A stretch of DNA of 64,000 nt from Pseudomonas sp. GM41(2012) (GCF_000282315.2 NZ_AKJN02000008.1:310001-374000); one strand, 5' to 3'; shown: positions 8,855 through 17,707, counted from the first letter of the stretch. Program-made: numbers and translations. The notes: generated by a model not told the origin, from the sequence alone.

Positions 8855-9607
8855 GTGAGCCGCCTGCTATTGAACTGCGACATCGGCGAGAGTTTCGGCA
8901 ACTGGACCATGGGTCTGGACGCCGAGGTCATGCCCTTCATCGATTGCGCCAACATCGCCTGCGGCTTCCACGCCGGCGATCCGAGCATCATGCGCAAGAC
9001 CGTCAGCCTGGCCTTGAGCAACGGCGTGCAGATCGGCGCACATCCGGCCTATCAGGATCTGGTCGGCTTCGGCCGCCGTTCCATGGCCTACACCGCCCAG
9101 GAACTTCAGGACATTGTGCATTACCAGATCGGCGCCCTCGACGGCATTTGCCGGGCTCAGGGTGGGCGGGTGAGTTACGTCAAACCGCACGGCGCGATGT
9201 ACAACGACATGATGGCCAACCCGCCGCAATTGCGCGCGGTGCTTCAGGCTGTGGCGTCCTATAATCGTGAGTTGCCGCTGATGTTGATGGCCACTCGCGA
9301 CAACAGCGCAGCCCAGCAATTGGGCGATGAATACGGCGTGACCCTGTGGTTTGAAGCCTTCGCCGATCGCGCTTACGACAGCGCGGGAATGCTGGTCTCG
9401 CGGCAACTGCCGGGCGCAGTGCATCACGATCCCGAAACAATTATCGAACAGGCGCTGACCATTGCTCGCGGTGGCAACCTCACGGCCAGCGATGGCAGTG
9501 CCTTGCACTTGCAAGCCAACACTCTTTGCGTACACGGCGACAATGCCAGTTCGGTAGCCGCCGTGCGGCGTATTCGCGAAGCACTTGATCAGCAGAGCGC
9601 GCCATGA
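8855..9607 (+). CDS. pxpA: 5-oxoprolinase subunit A (LamB/YcsF family)
   Basis: A 250-aa LamB/YcsF protein with the family blocks LLNCDIGESFG (about residues 4-14), NIACGFHAGDP, QIGAHPAYQDLVGFGRR and SYVKPHGAMYND. PxpA works with PxpB and PxpC in ATP-dependent opening of 5-oxoproline to glutamate. I placed the start at GTG 8855, eight bases after AGGAG; GTG 8846 overlaps the ribosome site. Its 3' end overlaps pxpB by four bases (ATGA), which suggests coupled translation. Confidence 0.93.
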   Translation: MSRLLLNCDIGESFGNWTMGLDAEVMPFIDCANIACGFHAGDPSIMRKTVSLALSNGVQIGAHPAYQDLVGFGRRSMAYTAQELQDIVHYQIGALDGICRAQGGRVSYVKPHGAMYNDMMANPPQLRAVLQAVASYNRELPLMLMATRDNSAAQQLGDEYGVTLWFEAFADRAYDSAGMLVSRQLPGAVHHDPETIIEQALTIARGGNLTASDGSALHLQANTLCVHGDNASSVAAVRRIREALDQQSAP

Positions 9608-10308
9608 ACCTGCGGGTAGAAGTGGTGGCGCTGGATTGCTTGATGGTCCGTCTGTTCGATGAGATCAGCGAGGCCAACATGCCGTGGATGCTCGCCGCCA
9701 GTGAAAGTCTGCGTGCTGCGTTCGCCGGGCATCTGATCGATCTGGTGCCGTCCTATACGACGTTGATGGTGCATTACGACCTGACCGCGTTGAGTCCGGC
9801 CCAGGCTCGGGAGCTGATCGCCGAGGCCTTGATCGATCTGTCGCCCAACGCCTGCACCCGCGGCAAATGTCATGTGTTGCCGGTCTGGTATGACTTGAGC
9901 GTTGGCCCGGAGCTGAGCCTGTTGTCCCAGCGTAGCGGGTTGGCGGTGGATGAAGTGATCCGTCGCCACAGCGAGCGCGAATATCAGGTGTTCGCCTTGG
10001 GTTTTGCGCCGGGTTTCGCCTTCATGGGGCTGGTGGAAGAAGCGCTGGCCGCGCCGCGTTTGAACACTCCGCGTAAAAAGGTAGCCGCGGGCAGTGTCGG
10101 CATCGCCGAACGGCAAACCGCCGCTTACCCGGTGGTGTCTCCCGGTGGCTGGAATCTGATCGGCCGCACCCCGGCCAAATTGTTCGACCGCGAACGCGAC
10201 GGCTACAGCCTGATGCAACCAGGCGACACGGTGCGCTTCGAAGCCGTCAGCCATGCCGAATTCATCAATCTGGGCGGTGATGACACGCCGTTGGAGGCGC
10301 AGGCATGA
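9604..10308 (+). CDS. pxpB: 5-oxoprolinase subunit B (KipI-like)
   Basis: A 234-aa protein of the allophanate-hydrolase-subunit-1/KipI family. FALGFAPGFAFMG and RLNTPRKKVAAGSVGIA are the most conserved stretches, and the last third ends SPGGWNLIGRTPAKLFD. It is the partner of PxpA and PxpC. Four-base overlaps with both neighbours (9604-9607 and 10305-10308) indicate a tightly coupled operon that should yield matched subunit amounts. Confidence 0.93.
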   Translation: MNLRVEVVALDCLMVRLFDEISEANMPWMLAASESLRAAFAGHLIDLVPSYTTLMVHYDLTALSPAQARELIAEALIDLSPNACTRGKCHVLPVWYDLSVGPELSLLSQRSGLAVDEVIRRHSEREYQVFALGFAPGFAFMGLVEEALAAPRLNTPRKKVAAGSVGIAERQTAAYPVVSPGGWNLIGRTPAKLFDRERDGYSLMQPGDTVRFEAVSHAEFINLGGDDTPLEAQA

Positions 10309-11231
10309 GCCGTCTATCAATAGAAGCGAGTACACCGCTGTGCCTGTTGCAGGACGCTGGCCGTTTCGGCGTTCGGCATCTGGGCGTGACCCAGGGCGGG
10401 GCGGCGGACTGGCGATCGATGTCGTGGGCCAATTGGTTGCTGGGTAATGGCCTGGATGCACCGGTGATTGAAATCACCCTCGGTGGGTTCACCGTCGTTG
10501 CCGAAGAGGATTGCGTGCTGGCGTTGGCCGGGGCGGATCTGGGGGCGCAGGTGGATGGCGAGGCGTTGGCACCGTGGCGCAGTTTCAGGCTGAACAAAGG
10601 TCAGCGATTGCAATTCACTCAGCCGCTGCTTGGGGCTCGGGCTTATTTGGCGGCCCCGGGCGGATTTGATGCGCCAAAGGTGTTGGGCAGCAGCGCAACG
10701 GTGGTCCGTGAGGAACTCGGCGGGCTGGATGGCATGGGCCGGGCGTTGGCCAAAGATGCGCAGTTGAGCTACTCGGGCAGTTCGCTGTTACTGCTGCGGG
10801 AATTGGCGCCCGAACAGGTGCCGGATTTCAAACTCAACGCGCCGCTGGACCTGGTGCTTGGTGCCCAGATCGGCGAGTTCAGTGGACAGAGTTCGTTTGA
10901 CGCGTTCAACAGCATCTGGACCCTCGACAGCCGTGCCGACCGAATGGGCATCCGCTTGCTGGGAACGGCGTTGCAGTATCAGGGTAAGCCGATGATTTCC
11001 GAAGGCATCCCGCTGGGTGCGGTTCAGGTGCCGCCGGATGGGCAGCCCATTGTGCTGCTCAATGATCGGCAGACCATTGGTGGCTATCCGCGATTGGGGG
11101 CGTTGACGCCGCTGGCGCTGGCGCGACTGGCGCAGTGTCTGCCGGGGACGCAGGTACGGTTGAAACCGGTGGTGCAGGATGTCGCGCATCGCGAACACGT
11201 CGAATATCTGCGCCGGTTTGTGAACCGCTAA
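10305..11231 (+). CDS. pxpC: 5-oxoprolinase subunit C (KipA-like biotin-independent carboxyltransferase fold)
   Basis: A 308-aa protein of the allophanate-hydrolase-subunit-2/KipA family: TPLCLLQDAGRFGVRHLGVTQGG near the N-terminus, YLAAPGGFDAPKVLGSSAT in the middle, and DRMGIRLLG, EGIPLGAVQVPPDG and TIGGYPRLGALT toward the end. It completes the PxpABC 5-oxoprolinase. GGAGG six bases before the ATG gives a strong ribosome site inside pxpB. The operon ends just after it, at a REP pair. Confidence 0.93.
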   Translation: MSRLSIEASTPLCLLQDAGRFGVRHLGVTQGGAADWRSMSWANWLLGNGLDAPVIEITLGGFTVVAEEDCVLALAGADLGAQVDGEALAPWRSFRLNKGQRLQFTQPLLGARAYLAAPGGFDAPKVLGSSATVVREELGGLDGMGRALAKDAQLSYSGSSLLLLRELAPEQVPDFKLNAPLDLVLGAQIGEFSGQSSFDAFNSIWTLDSRADRMGIRLLGTALQYQGKPMISEGIPLGAVQVPPDGQPIVLLNDRQTIGGYPRLGALTPLALARLAQCLPGTQVRLKPVVQDVAHREHVEYLRRFVNR

Positions 11232-11234
11232 AAG

Positions 11235-11322
11235 CATCGCGGGCAAGCCTTGCTCCTACAGGGTCAATGCATGACGCACGAACACCGAAACCTGTAGGAG
11301 CAAGGCTTGCCCGCGATAGCGT
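11235..11322. repeat. REP-type inverted pair after pxpC
   Basis: CATCGCGGGCAAGCCTTGCT with CCTACAG faces CTGTAGGAGCAAGGCTTGCC and CGCGATAG across about 30 bp, between two convergent transcription units. Confidence 0.9.
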
Positions 11323-11340
11323 CAGGACAGACAACAGAGA

Positions 11341-12519
11341 TTACTTGGAGAGAAACCGCATCCCTTCTTCCAAACCCCGCAACGTCAGCGGGTACATCTG
11401 GTCGTTAATCAAGTCCCGCACGATATTGGTCGAAGACGTATAGCCCCACGTATCTTTCGGATACGGGTTGATCCAGATGACCTTCTTGTACTTCTCCATG
11501 AACCGCTGCATCCACACATAACCCGCTTCTTCGTTCCAGTGCTCGACGCTGCCGCCGGCCTGGGTGATTTCGTACGGCGCCATGGCGGCGTCACCGATGA
11601 AGATCACTTTGTAATCAGCGCCGTATTTGTGCAGCAGGTCCTGGGTCGAAGTGCGCTCGGACGTGCGGCGCATGTTGTTCTTCCACACCGATTCATAAAC
11701 GAAGTTGTGGAAGTAGAAATACTCCAAGTGCTTGAACTCGGTCTTGCAGGCCGAGAACAGCTCTTCGCAGATCTTCACGTGGGCGTCCATCGAGCCGCCG
11801 ATGTCGAACAGCAGCAACAACTTGACGGTGTTGCGCCGCTCCGGACGCATCTGAATATTCAGCAGCCCGGCATCGCGCGCGGTGTGGTCGATGGTGCCAT
11901 CGATGTCCAATTCTTCCGCCGCACCCTGGCGCGCGAATTTGCGCAGCCGGCGCAGGGCGACCTTGATGTTGCGCGTACCCAGTTCCACCGAATCGTCGAG
12001 GTTCTTGTACTCGCGCTGATCCCAGACCTTGACCGCTTTGCCCTGGCGTTTGCCGGCATCGCCGACCCGAATGCCTTCCGGGTTGAAACCGCCGGAGCCA
12101 AACGGGCTAGTGCCGCCGGTGCCGATCCACTTGTTACCGCCGGCATGGCGTTCTTTCTGTTCTTCAAGGCGTTTCTTGAACTCTTCGATCAGCTTGTCCA
12201 GGCCACCGAGGGACTGGATCGCCGCCCGCTCTTCGTCGGTCAGCGAACGCTCGAACTCCTTGCGCAACCAGTCTTCCGGGATCAAGGCCTGAAGGTGGTC
12301 GTCGAGTTTTTCCAGGCCGTTGAAATAGGCACCGAACGCCCGGTCGAACTTGTCGAAATGCTTTTCGTCCTTCACCAGAATTGCCCGGGACAAGTAATAA
12401 AACTCGTCCATGTCGGCGAAGGTCACGCGCTGTTTCAGCGCGTTGATCAGGTCCAGCAGCTCCCGTACCGAGACCGGTACTTTGGCTGCGCGCATTTCAT
12501 TGAACAGGTTAAGCAGCAT
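11341..12519 (-). CDS. VWA domain protein (CoxE-like), partner of MoxR ATPase
   Basis: A 392-aa cytoplasmic protein: a helical N-terminal half, then a von Willebrand A domain from about residue 232 with the metal-site motif DIGGSMD (Asp239, Ser243). The canonical DxSxS has a Gly in its middle position here. The linker near 128-160 is Gly-rich (GGNKWIGTGGTSPFGSGGF). VWA proteins encoded beside MoxR AAA ATPases act with them in protein-complex or metal-cofactor assembly; the target is unknown. It lies 33 bp downstream of the ATPase gene and surely shares its transcript. Confidence 0.88.
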   Translation of the reverse strand: MLLNLFNEMRAAKVPVSVRELLDLINALKQRVTFADMDEFYYLSRAILVKDEKHFDKFDRAFGAYFNGLEKLDDHLQALIPEDWLRKEFERSLTDEERAAIQSLGGLDKLIEEFKKRLEEQKERHAGGNKWIGTGGTSPFGSGGFNPEGIRVGDAGKRQGKAVKVWDQREYKNLDDSVELGTRNIKVALRRLRKFARQGAAEELDIDGTIDHTARDAGLLNIQMRPERRNTVKLLLLFDIGGSMDAHVKICEELFSACKTEFKHLEYFYFHNFVYESVWKNNMRRTSERTSTQDLLHKYGADYKVIFIGDAAMAPYEITQAGGSVEHWNEEAGYVWMQRFMEKYKKVIWINPYPKDTWGYTSSTNIVRDLINDQMYPLTLRGLEEGMRFLSK

Positions 12520-12552
12520 GGCTATCGCCCTCTATCTTGTTAAACAGAGGGA

Positions 12553-13398
12553 TCAGCGAGTGCCGCGACGGCTCATGAACGCCAGACGTTCAAGCAATTG
12601 CACGTCTTGTTCGTTCTTCACCAAAGCGCCGGCCAGCGGTGGAATGGCCTTGGTCGGATCGCGTTCGCGCAGCACGGCTTCGCCGATGTTGTCGGCCATC
12701 AGCAGCTTCAGCCAGTCCACCAGTTCGGAGGTCGATGGCTTCTTCTTCAGGCCTGGCACTTTGCGCACGTCGAAGAACACGTCCAGCGCTTCGCTGACCA
12801 GGTCTTTCTTGATGTTTGGATAGTGCACATCGACGATCCTCTGCATCGTGGTGCGATCCGGAAAGGCGATGTAGTGGAAGAAGCAGCGGCGCAGGAAGGC
12901 GTCCGGCAGTTCTTTCTCGTTGTTGGAGGTAATGATGATGATCGGGCGTTTCTTGGCCTTGATGGTCTCGTCGATCTCGTAAACGTAGAACTCCATCTTG
13001 TCGAGTTCTTGCAGCAGGTCGTTCGGGAATTCGATGTCGGCCTTGTCGATTTCGTCGATCAGCAGGATCACCCGCTCTTCGGATTCGAAGGCTTCCCAGA
13101 GCTTGCCCTTTTTCAGGTAGTTGCGAACGTCGTGAACCTTTTCCGTGCCCAGTTGCGAGTCGCGCAGACGGCTGACCGCGTCGTACTCGTACAGGCCCTG
13201 ATGCGCCTTGGTGGTGGATTTGATGTGCCAGGTGATCAATTTGGCGCCGAAGGACTCGGCCAGTTGCTCGGCGAGCATGGTCTTACCCGTGCCCGGCTCG
13301 CCCTTGACCAGCAGCGGACGCTCCAGGGTGATGGCGGCGTTGACCGCCAGCTTCAGGTCATCGGTGGCGACGTAGGCCTGGGTGCCTTCGAACTTCAT
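12553..13398 (-). CDS. MoxR-family AAA+ ATPase
   Basis: A 281-aa AAA+ protein: Walker A GEPGTGKT (about residues 33-40), Walker B ILLIDEID (about 111-118), sensor-1 region IIITSNNEKELPDAFLRRC with Arg-Arg as candidate fingers, and a short C-terminal lid. MoxR ATPases form hexamers that remodel a client with a VWA partner, here the next gene. The ATG follows GAGG with eight bases of spacing. The promoter must lie in the roughly 230 bp shared with the divergent DUF2442 gene. The client is not indicated by the neighbourhood. Confidence 0.92.
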   Translation of the reverse strand: MKFEGTQAYVATDDLKLAVNAAITLERPLLVKGEPGTGKTMLAEQLAESFGAKLITWHIKSTTKAHQGLYEYDAVSRLRDSQLGTEKVHDVRNYLKKGKLWEAFESEERVILLIDEIDKADIEFPNDLLQELDKMEFYVYEIDETIKAKKRPIIIITSNNEKELPDAFLRRCFFHYIAFPDRTTMQRIVDVHYPNIKKDLVSEALDVFFDVRKVPGLKKKPSTSELVDWLKLLMADNIGEAVLRERDPTKAIPPLAGALVKNEQDVQLLERLAFMSRRGTR

Positions 13399-13567
13399 CT
13401 GCTTATCCTCGAACGGTAACGCCGACCTGAACGAGGCAGGGCGGGGCGCAATAATTGTAGTACCCGACTATAACGCGGTGCCCGGTCGACTGTGAACGCA
13501 GACGGCTTATTCAGTCTCTGAATGGGGCGTCACATCTTGACTCAGTCTCGGCCGCTAGCCAGTATTG

Positions 13568-13592
13568 AGCTATCGCCATTTTGGCGATAGCT
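13568..13592. promoter_or_regulatory. 25-bp palindrome upstream of the DUF2442-HTH gene
   Basis: AGCTATCGCCA-TTT-TGGCGATAGCT: two perfect 11-bp arms around three bases. It lies 37 bp before the start of the HTH-bearing gene and upstream of its ribosome site. It could be that protein's operator or a hairpin. No T tract follows, so a terminator is unlikely. Confidence 0.5.
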
Positions 13593-13629
13593 TGCCCCTC
13601 AGGCGCAATTGCTGGAGGAATTGGAAATA

Positions 13630-14133
13630 ATGGTACCCATGAAACGACCACGGCTGTCGGCCGTGCAGGCGTTGCCGGATGACCGCCTTATGCTGACCTT
13701 TATCGACGGTCAGCAACTGAACCTCGATTTGAGTCGGGACCTGCGCGCCTATCCAGGGTTGCAGCCATTGCTGGAGGCTGGCGCTTTCGACGGTGCAACC
13801 CTGGGCGACGATGGCTGGAGTGTCGAGTGGCCCGAACTGGACATCCAGATCGGCGCAGACACCCTGTATCTGGATGCTCTCGCACAAAATGCAGTAGACG
13901 AAAACACCCGGATCTTCATCGACTGGCGCGCTCGCACCGGGCTGCCGCTCAATCAGGCGGCCGAAGCGTTGGGGGTCAGTGCCCGCAGCATCACGCGCTA
14001 CAGCAGTGGTCGTGAAGCCGTTCCGCGATCGCTGGCACTGGCCTGCCTGGGCTGGGACTTCTTGCAGCAGCAATCGAACCCGGCCCGGGCGGCGGAAGAA
14101 ACCGGTCGTTACACCGTCACACGCAAGTCTTAG
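13630..14133 (+). CDS. DUF2442 domain protein with C-terminal helix-turn-helix
   Basis: A 167-aa protein. Residues 5-85 match DUF2442 (AVQALPDDRLMLTFIDGQQ and a downstream acidic strand). Residues about 104-141 look like an XRE-type HTH (LPLNQAAEALGVSARSITRY, then GREAVPRSLALACLGW). DUF2442 often accompanies DUF4160 toxin-like partners, but no such partner is visible here. The ATG at 13630 follows GGAGG. Its stop overlaps the convergent DUF748 stop by two or three bases. DNA binding, possibly at the palindrome at 13568, is an inference. Confidence 0.75.
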   Translation: MVPMKRPRLSAVQALPDDRLMLTFIDGQQLNLDLSRDLRAYPGLQPLLEAGAFDGATLGDDGWSVEWPELDIQIGADTLYLDALAQNAVDENTRIFIDWRARTGLPLNQAAEALGVSARSITRYSSGREAVPRSLALACLGWDFLQQQSNPARAAEETGRYTVTRKS

Positions 14134-15206
14134 CCGGCATCCGGTTTCGGCCGTTCGTACTGGGCATTGAACGCCTCGATGAAACCATTACGCAAAATCT
14201 GCAAAAAAGCCTCGAATGCGCTGATATCTCGCTGATGCACGCTGCCCCTGAGCTGGACGCGAGTGGCGAACTGGTTTTTCGGCTGGTTCTTCAACACATT
14301 CTCGGTTCCCCCGACGAGTGCTTCCCAGATGGAGCGAAAAATCCCTTTGTCTTTGTTTTCCACGTCCTGTTGCCAATTGAACACATCGACGTCCCGCAAT
14401 AGCGGCTTGATGTAGCCGGTGAGTTGACCCTTTTTGGCTTCGGCTTCGATGACCAGGTCTCCATGGCCGGCATTGAAGTCGAACTTGCCGTAGGCCGAGG
14501 CGAAGTCGTTCATGCGTTTGAGTTCAAGGTTCCTGGCACGCAGGCGAAATTCGAAGTCCTGGAAGTTGCTCAGCGGATCGAAGGTTGCCGAGGTTTCCAG
14601 CGGTGCATGCCCCAGCAACAGAGCCTTGCCGTCGAATCGGGCATCGCGTTTGCCTTTGGTGTCGACCACGTTGGTCAGGTTGTAAATGCTGGCATTGACC
14701 TGAGTGGCATTCATGTTCACGGGCGGTTTTGAATTGAAGTTTCGAAAGGTGACCCGTCCGTCATTGATCCGCACTTCGTTCAGGGTAATCGGCAGCAATT
14801 TTTCCAATTGTGCCCGCCAGTCGGTGCCTTCACCGGTCTGAGAGTTTTTCTTGTTGGCACCGCCGTCGACGAAGTTTACCTCGGGTTTGTCGAACTGCGC
14901 CTCGGCCACCACAGCGTGGTCATACCAGAGCGAGTGCCAGCTGACGGAGAGGTCAATCAATGGCGCGTTGACGAAAGGCACGGGGACCTTGCCATTGACC
15001 TTGACGATTTTCAGTCCATTGATTTTGTAGGCCCCGCGCCACAGGGCCAAATCTACGTCGCTAATCTGGCCGCGGTAGTCACCCATGTTCGCCAATCTCT
15101 CGTTGAGGTAATCACGCACCACGTAGGGCAGGGCAATGTGCAGGGCAACCAGCAGCAGAACGAGGCCGGCGAGGGTCCACAGGGGCCAACTGTATCGACG
15201 CTTCAT
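14130..15206 (-). CDS. DUF748 family (AsmA-like) membrane-anchored protein
   Basis: A 358-aa protein with an N-terminal membrane anchor (about residues 8-28), then a periplasmic beta-rich region typical of DUF748/AsmA-like proteins (RGAYKINGLKIVKVNG, ALLLGHAPLETSATFDP, GDLVIEAEAKKGQLTGYIKPL). Such proteins may affect outer membrane lipid or protein homeostasis. It is shorter than the 1000-aa members, with one DUF748 block. It converges with the DUF2442 gene and stands alone. Confidence 0.8.
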   Translation of the reverse strand: MKRRYSWPLWTLAGLVLLLVALHIALPYVVRDYLNERLANMGDYRGQISDVDLALWRGAYKINGLKIVKVNGKVPVPFVNAPLIDLSVSWHSLWYDHAVVAEAQFDKPEVNFVDGGANKKNSQTGEGTDWRAQLEKLLPITLNEVRINDGRVTFRNFNSKPPVNMNATQVNASIYNLTNVVDTKGKRDARFDGKALLLGHAPLETSATFDPLSNFQDFEFRLRARNLELKRMNDFASAYGKFDFNAGHGDLVIEAEAKKGQLTGYIKPLLRDVDVFNWQQDVENKDKGIFRSIWEALVGGTENVLKNQPKNQFATRVQLRGSVHQRDISAFEAFLQILRNGFIEAFNAQYERPKPDAG

Positions 15207-15332
15207 GGCGGCAAATCTCTGGCGGTATAAAGCGATTGACTGCTGCGGTTACGGGACGTTCGACTGACTGGACGACCAAGGGCAACAGGCATACCTTGGA
15301 GAGCTTATTTAACGCTGTATAAGGACCCAGCC

Positions 15333-16307
15333 ATGAGCCGTATCTACGCTGACAACGCCCATTCCATCGGCAATACACCGCTGGTGCAGATCAACCGTAT
15401 CGCCCCGCGCGGCGTGACCATCCTGGCCAAGATCGAAGGGCGTAACCCCGGTTACTCGGTCAAGTGCCGGATCGGTGCAAACATGATCTGGGACGCCGAA
15501 AGCACCGGCAAACTCAAGCCTGGCATGACCATCGTCGAACCGACCTCAGGCAATACCGGTATCGGCCTGGCGTTCGTCGCTGCGGCGCGCGGTTACAAGC
15601 TGATGCTGACCATGCCGGCGTCCATGAGTATCGAGCGACGCAAAGTGCTCAAGGCTTTGGGGGCCGAACTGGTACTGACCGAACCGGCCAAGGGTATGAA
15701 AGGCGCGATCGAAAAGGCGGCTGAAATTGTCGCCAGCGACCCGGCTGCCTACTTCATGCCGTCGCAGTTTGAAAACCCGGCCAACCCGGCCATCCACGAA
15801 AAAACGACCGGTCCGGAAATCTGGAACGACACCGACGGTGCAGTCGACGTACTGGTGGCAGGCGTCGGAACGGGTGGAACCATTACCGGGGTTTCGCGGT
15901 ATATCAAGAATACCCAGGGCAAACCGATTATTTCGGTGGCGGTGGAGCCATCGGTGTCGCCAGTTATCACCCAGGCAATGGCCGGTGAAGAAATCAAGCC
16001 GAGCCCTCACAAGATCCAGGGTATTGGTGCCGGTTTTGTGCCGAAGAATCTTGATCTGTCGATGGTCGATCGGGTCGAGTTGGTCAGCGATGAAGAATCC
16101 AAGGCCATGGCCTTGCGCCTGATGCAGGAAGAAGGGATTTTGAGCGGCATTTCCTGCGGCGCCGCCATGGCGGTGGCCGTTCGCCTGGCGGAAACCCCTG
16201 AAATGCAGGGCAAGACCATCGTGGTGATCCTGCCGGACTCCGGTGAACGCTACCTGTCGAGCATGCTGTTCAGTGATCTGTTTACCGAGCAGGAGAATCA
16301 GCAATAG
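15333..16307 (+). CDS. cysK: Cysteine synthase A (O-acetylserine sulfhydrylase)
   Basis: A 324-aa PLP enzyme that makes cysteine from O-acetylserine and sulfide. The PLP lysine is Lys44 in GYSVKCRIG, the substrate loop is PTSGNTG, the phosphate-binding turn is GVGTGGTITG, and the C-terminal LPDSGERYLSS is standard. The Cys after the lysine (SVKC, where SVKD is common) is also what I recall in the P. aeruginosa CysK, so it is not a defect. The ATG follows AAGGA. It is closer to CysK than to CysM in length and motifs. No cys regulatory gene is adjacent. Confidence 0.93.
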   Translation: MSRIYADNAHSIGNTPLVQINRIAPRGVTILAKIEGRNPGYSVKCRIGANMIWDAESTGKLKPGMTIVEPTSGNTGIGLAFVAAARGYKLMLTMPASMSIERRKVLKALGAELVLTEPAKGMKGAIEKAAEIVASDPAAYFMPSQFENPANPAIHEKTTGPEIWNDTDGAVDVLVAGVGTGGTITGVSRYIKNTQGKPIISVAVEPSVSPVITQAMAGEEIKPSPHKIQGIGAGFVPKNLDLSMVDRVELVSDEESKAMALRLMQEEGILSGISCGAAMAVAVRLAETPEMQGKTIVVILPDSGERYLSSMLFSDLFTEQENQQ

Positions 16308-16372
16308 GCGTTGCGGTTTTTGATCCAGTCGGAGGGGGTTGATTCAGGTCAGCCCCCGTTCAGGAACCTTAT

Positions 16373-16404
16373 GTTAAGAAGTGCTTTATTGCGCAATTCT
16401 TAAC
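16373..16404. other. Hairpin between cysK and the LpxO-like gene
   Basis: GTTAAGAA at 16373-16380 pairs with TTCTTAAC at 16397-16404, with further pairing inside. An earlier GC-rich stem (GGGGG near 16332 with CCCCC near 16353) lies just after cysK. No T tract is present, so these may be a Rho-type end or leader structures of the next gene. Confidence 0.45.
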
Positions 16405-16517
16405 ACTGAATGTTGAGATGCACGGGTGTTTCCCGAGGCTGGTAATGTTTATCATGACGGGCTGCCACGTCGGGTAAATGGCGTTATGCAAAGTTGTCTA
16501 CTATCAAGGAGTTGTTG

Positions 16518-17456
16518 ATGACCGTTTCCCTTGCCGCAAAGGCGTCGCTGTTGTTGCTGTTCTTCGGCAGCACTCTCTATGTGCATTTGCGCGGCAAGGC
16601 GCGTTTGCCGGTCTTGCGTCAGTTCGTCAACCACTCGGCGTTGTTCGCGCCTTATAACGCCTTGATGTACCTGTTCTCCAGCGTGCCGTCCAAACCCTAT
16701 CTTGACCGCAGCAAGTTCCCGGAACTGGATGTGCTCAAGGACAACTGGGAAGTCATCCGCGACGAAGCGATGCATTTGTTCGACGAGGGTTACATCCGCG
16801 CAGCCGAAAAGAACAACGACGCTGGCTTCGGTTCGTTCTTCAAGAAAGGCTGGAAGCGCTTTTACCTTAAGTGGTACGACAAACCACTGCCATCGGCAGA
16901 AGCCCTGTGCCCGAAAACCGTGGCATTGGTCAGTAGCATTCCCAATGTCAAAGGCGCCATGTTCGCGTTGCTGCCAGGCGGCAGCCACCTCAACCCGCAC
17001 CGTGATCCGTTCGGCGGTTCCCTGCGTTATCACTTGGGGCTGTCGACGCCGAACTCCGACGATTGCCGGATCTTCGTCGACGGTCAGGTCTACGCCTGGC
17101 GTGATGGCGAAGACGTGATGTTCGACGAAACTTACGTGCATTGGGTCAAGAATGAAACCGACAAGACTCGGGTCATCCTCTTTTGCGACATCGAACGACC
17201 GCTGAGCAACCGCCTGATGACCCGCCTCAACCGCTGGGTCAGTGGCTTTTTGGGGCGCGCCACTGCACCGCAGAATCTTGATGATGAACGTGTTGGCGGG
17301 ATTAACCATGTTTACGCATGGAGCAAGAATTCCAGCGACAAGTTCAGTGGTGTAATCAAACAATGGAAGCGTCGCAATCCCAAGGCCTACCGAGTGTTGC
17401 GACCGGTGTTGGCGGTGGTGGTGTTTACGTTGTTGGGGTATTGGTTGTTTGGGTGA
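16518..17456 (+). CDS. lpxO: LpxO-like aspartyl/asparaginyl beta-hydroxylase (lipid A hydroxylase family)
   Basis: A 312-aa membrane protein: N-terminal helix (about residues 6-22), a cupin-like hydroxylase domain, and a C-terminal helix (about 290-311). The Fe(II) site is His161-x-Asp163 in NPHRDPFGGSLRYHLGL with His208 in YVHWVKN, and the 2-oxoglutarate Arg is in TRVILF. LpxO proteins 2-hydroxylate a secondary acyl chain of lipid A at the inner membrane. I chose ATG 16518, seven bases after AAGGA. Family membership is firm; the lipid A substrate is inferred from family knowledge. Confidence 0.85.
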   Translation: MTVSLAAKASLLLLFFGSTLYVHLRGKARLPVLRQFVNHSALFAPYNALMYLFSSVPSKPYLDRSKFPELDVLKDNWEVIRDEAMHLFDEGYIRAAEKNNDAGFGSFFKKGWKRFYLKWYDKPLPSAEALCPKTVALVSSIPNVKGAMFALLPGGSHLNPHRDPFGGSLRYHLGLSTPNSDDCRIFVDGQVYAWRDGEDVMFDETYVHWVKNETDKTRVILFCDIERPLSNRLMTRLNRWVSGFLGRATAPQNLDDERVGGINHVYAWSKNSSDKFSGVIKQWKRRNPKAYRVLRPVLAVVVFTLLGYWLFG

Positions 17457-17472
17457 TTCCGTGCAAGAAATG

Positions 17473-17501
17473 AAAAACCGCTCATTGGAGCGGTTTTTTT
17501 T
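17473..17501. terminator. Rho-independent terminator after the lpxO-like gene
   Basis: The arms AAACCGCTC and GAGCGGTTT enclose a short loop and are followed by T8 on the plus strand. The A run on the other side lets it serve the convergent small ORF too. Confidence 0.9.
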
Positions 17502-17509
17502 CGCCGAAG

Positions 17510-17707
17510 TTATGGTCGCCCGGCGAGCACGTCAGGTTCGCCTTCGATACCCGTCGCGAGGACCTGTAAAATGCGCCGCTGACTGGCCGTCAGTTCTACT
17601 TTGACAGGCTTGTTTTCCTGGGCAGAGGAGCGTTTTCTTATGTGCGGGCTTCTGATGACTCCGTGCATATTTCCTCCGTTATCGGTCATTAATTGAACAG
17701 TTTTCAC
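17510..17707 (-). CDS. Small basic protein of unknown function
   Basis: A 65-aa ORF with a GTG start preceded by TGGAGAG at suitable spacing. The end is LTASQRRILQVLATGIEGE, which resembles the first helices of a LuxR-type HTH, but the domain is too short to be sure. The N-terminal half is basic (IRSPHIRKRSSAQENK). It is convergent with the lpxO-like gene and shares its terminator. The ribosome site and the position between a terminator and an empty region support a real gene. Confidence 0.5.
   Translation of the reverse strand: MKTVQLMTDNGGNMHGVIRSPHIRKRSSAQENKPVKVELTASQRRILQVLATGIEGEPDVLAGRP

Noticed and set aside
15333..16307. Reading the gene as cysM
   Set aside because: Length (324 aa) and sequence fit CysK; the remembered P. 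aeruginosa CysM has a different N-terminus (NTLLLKLEGNNPAGSVKDR).
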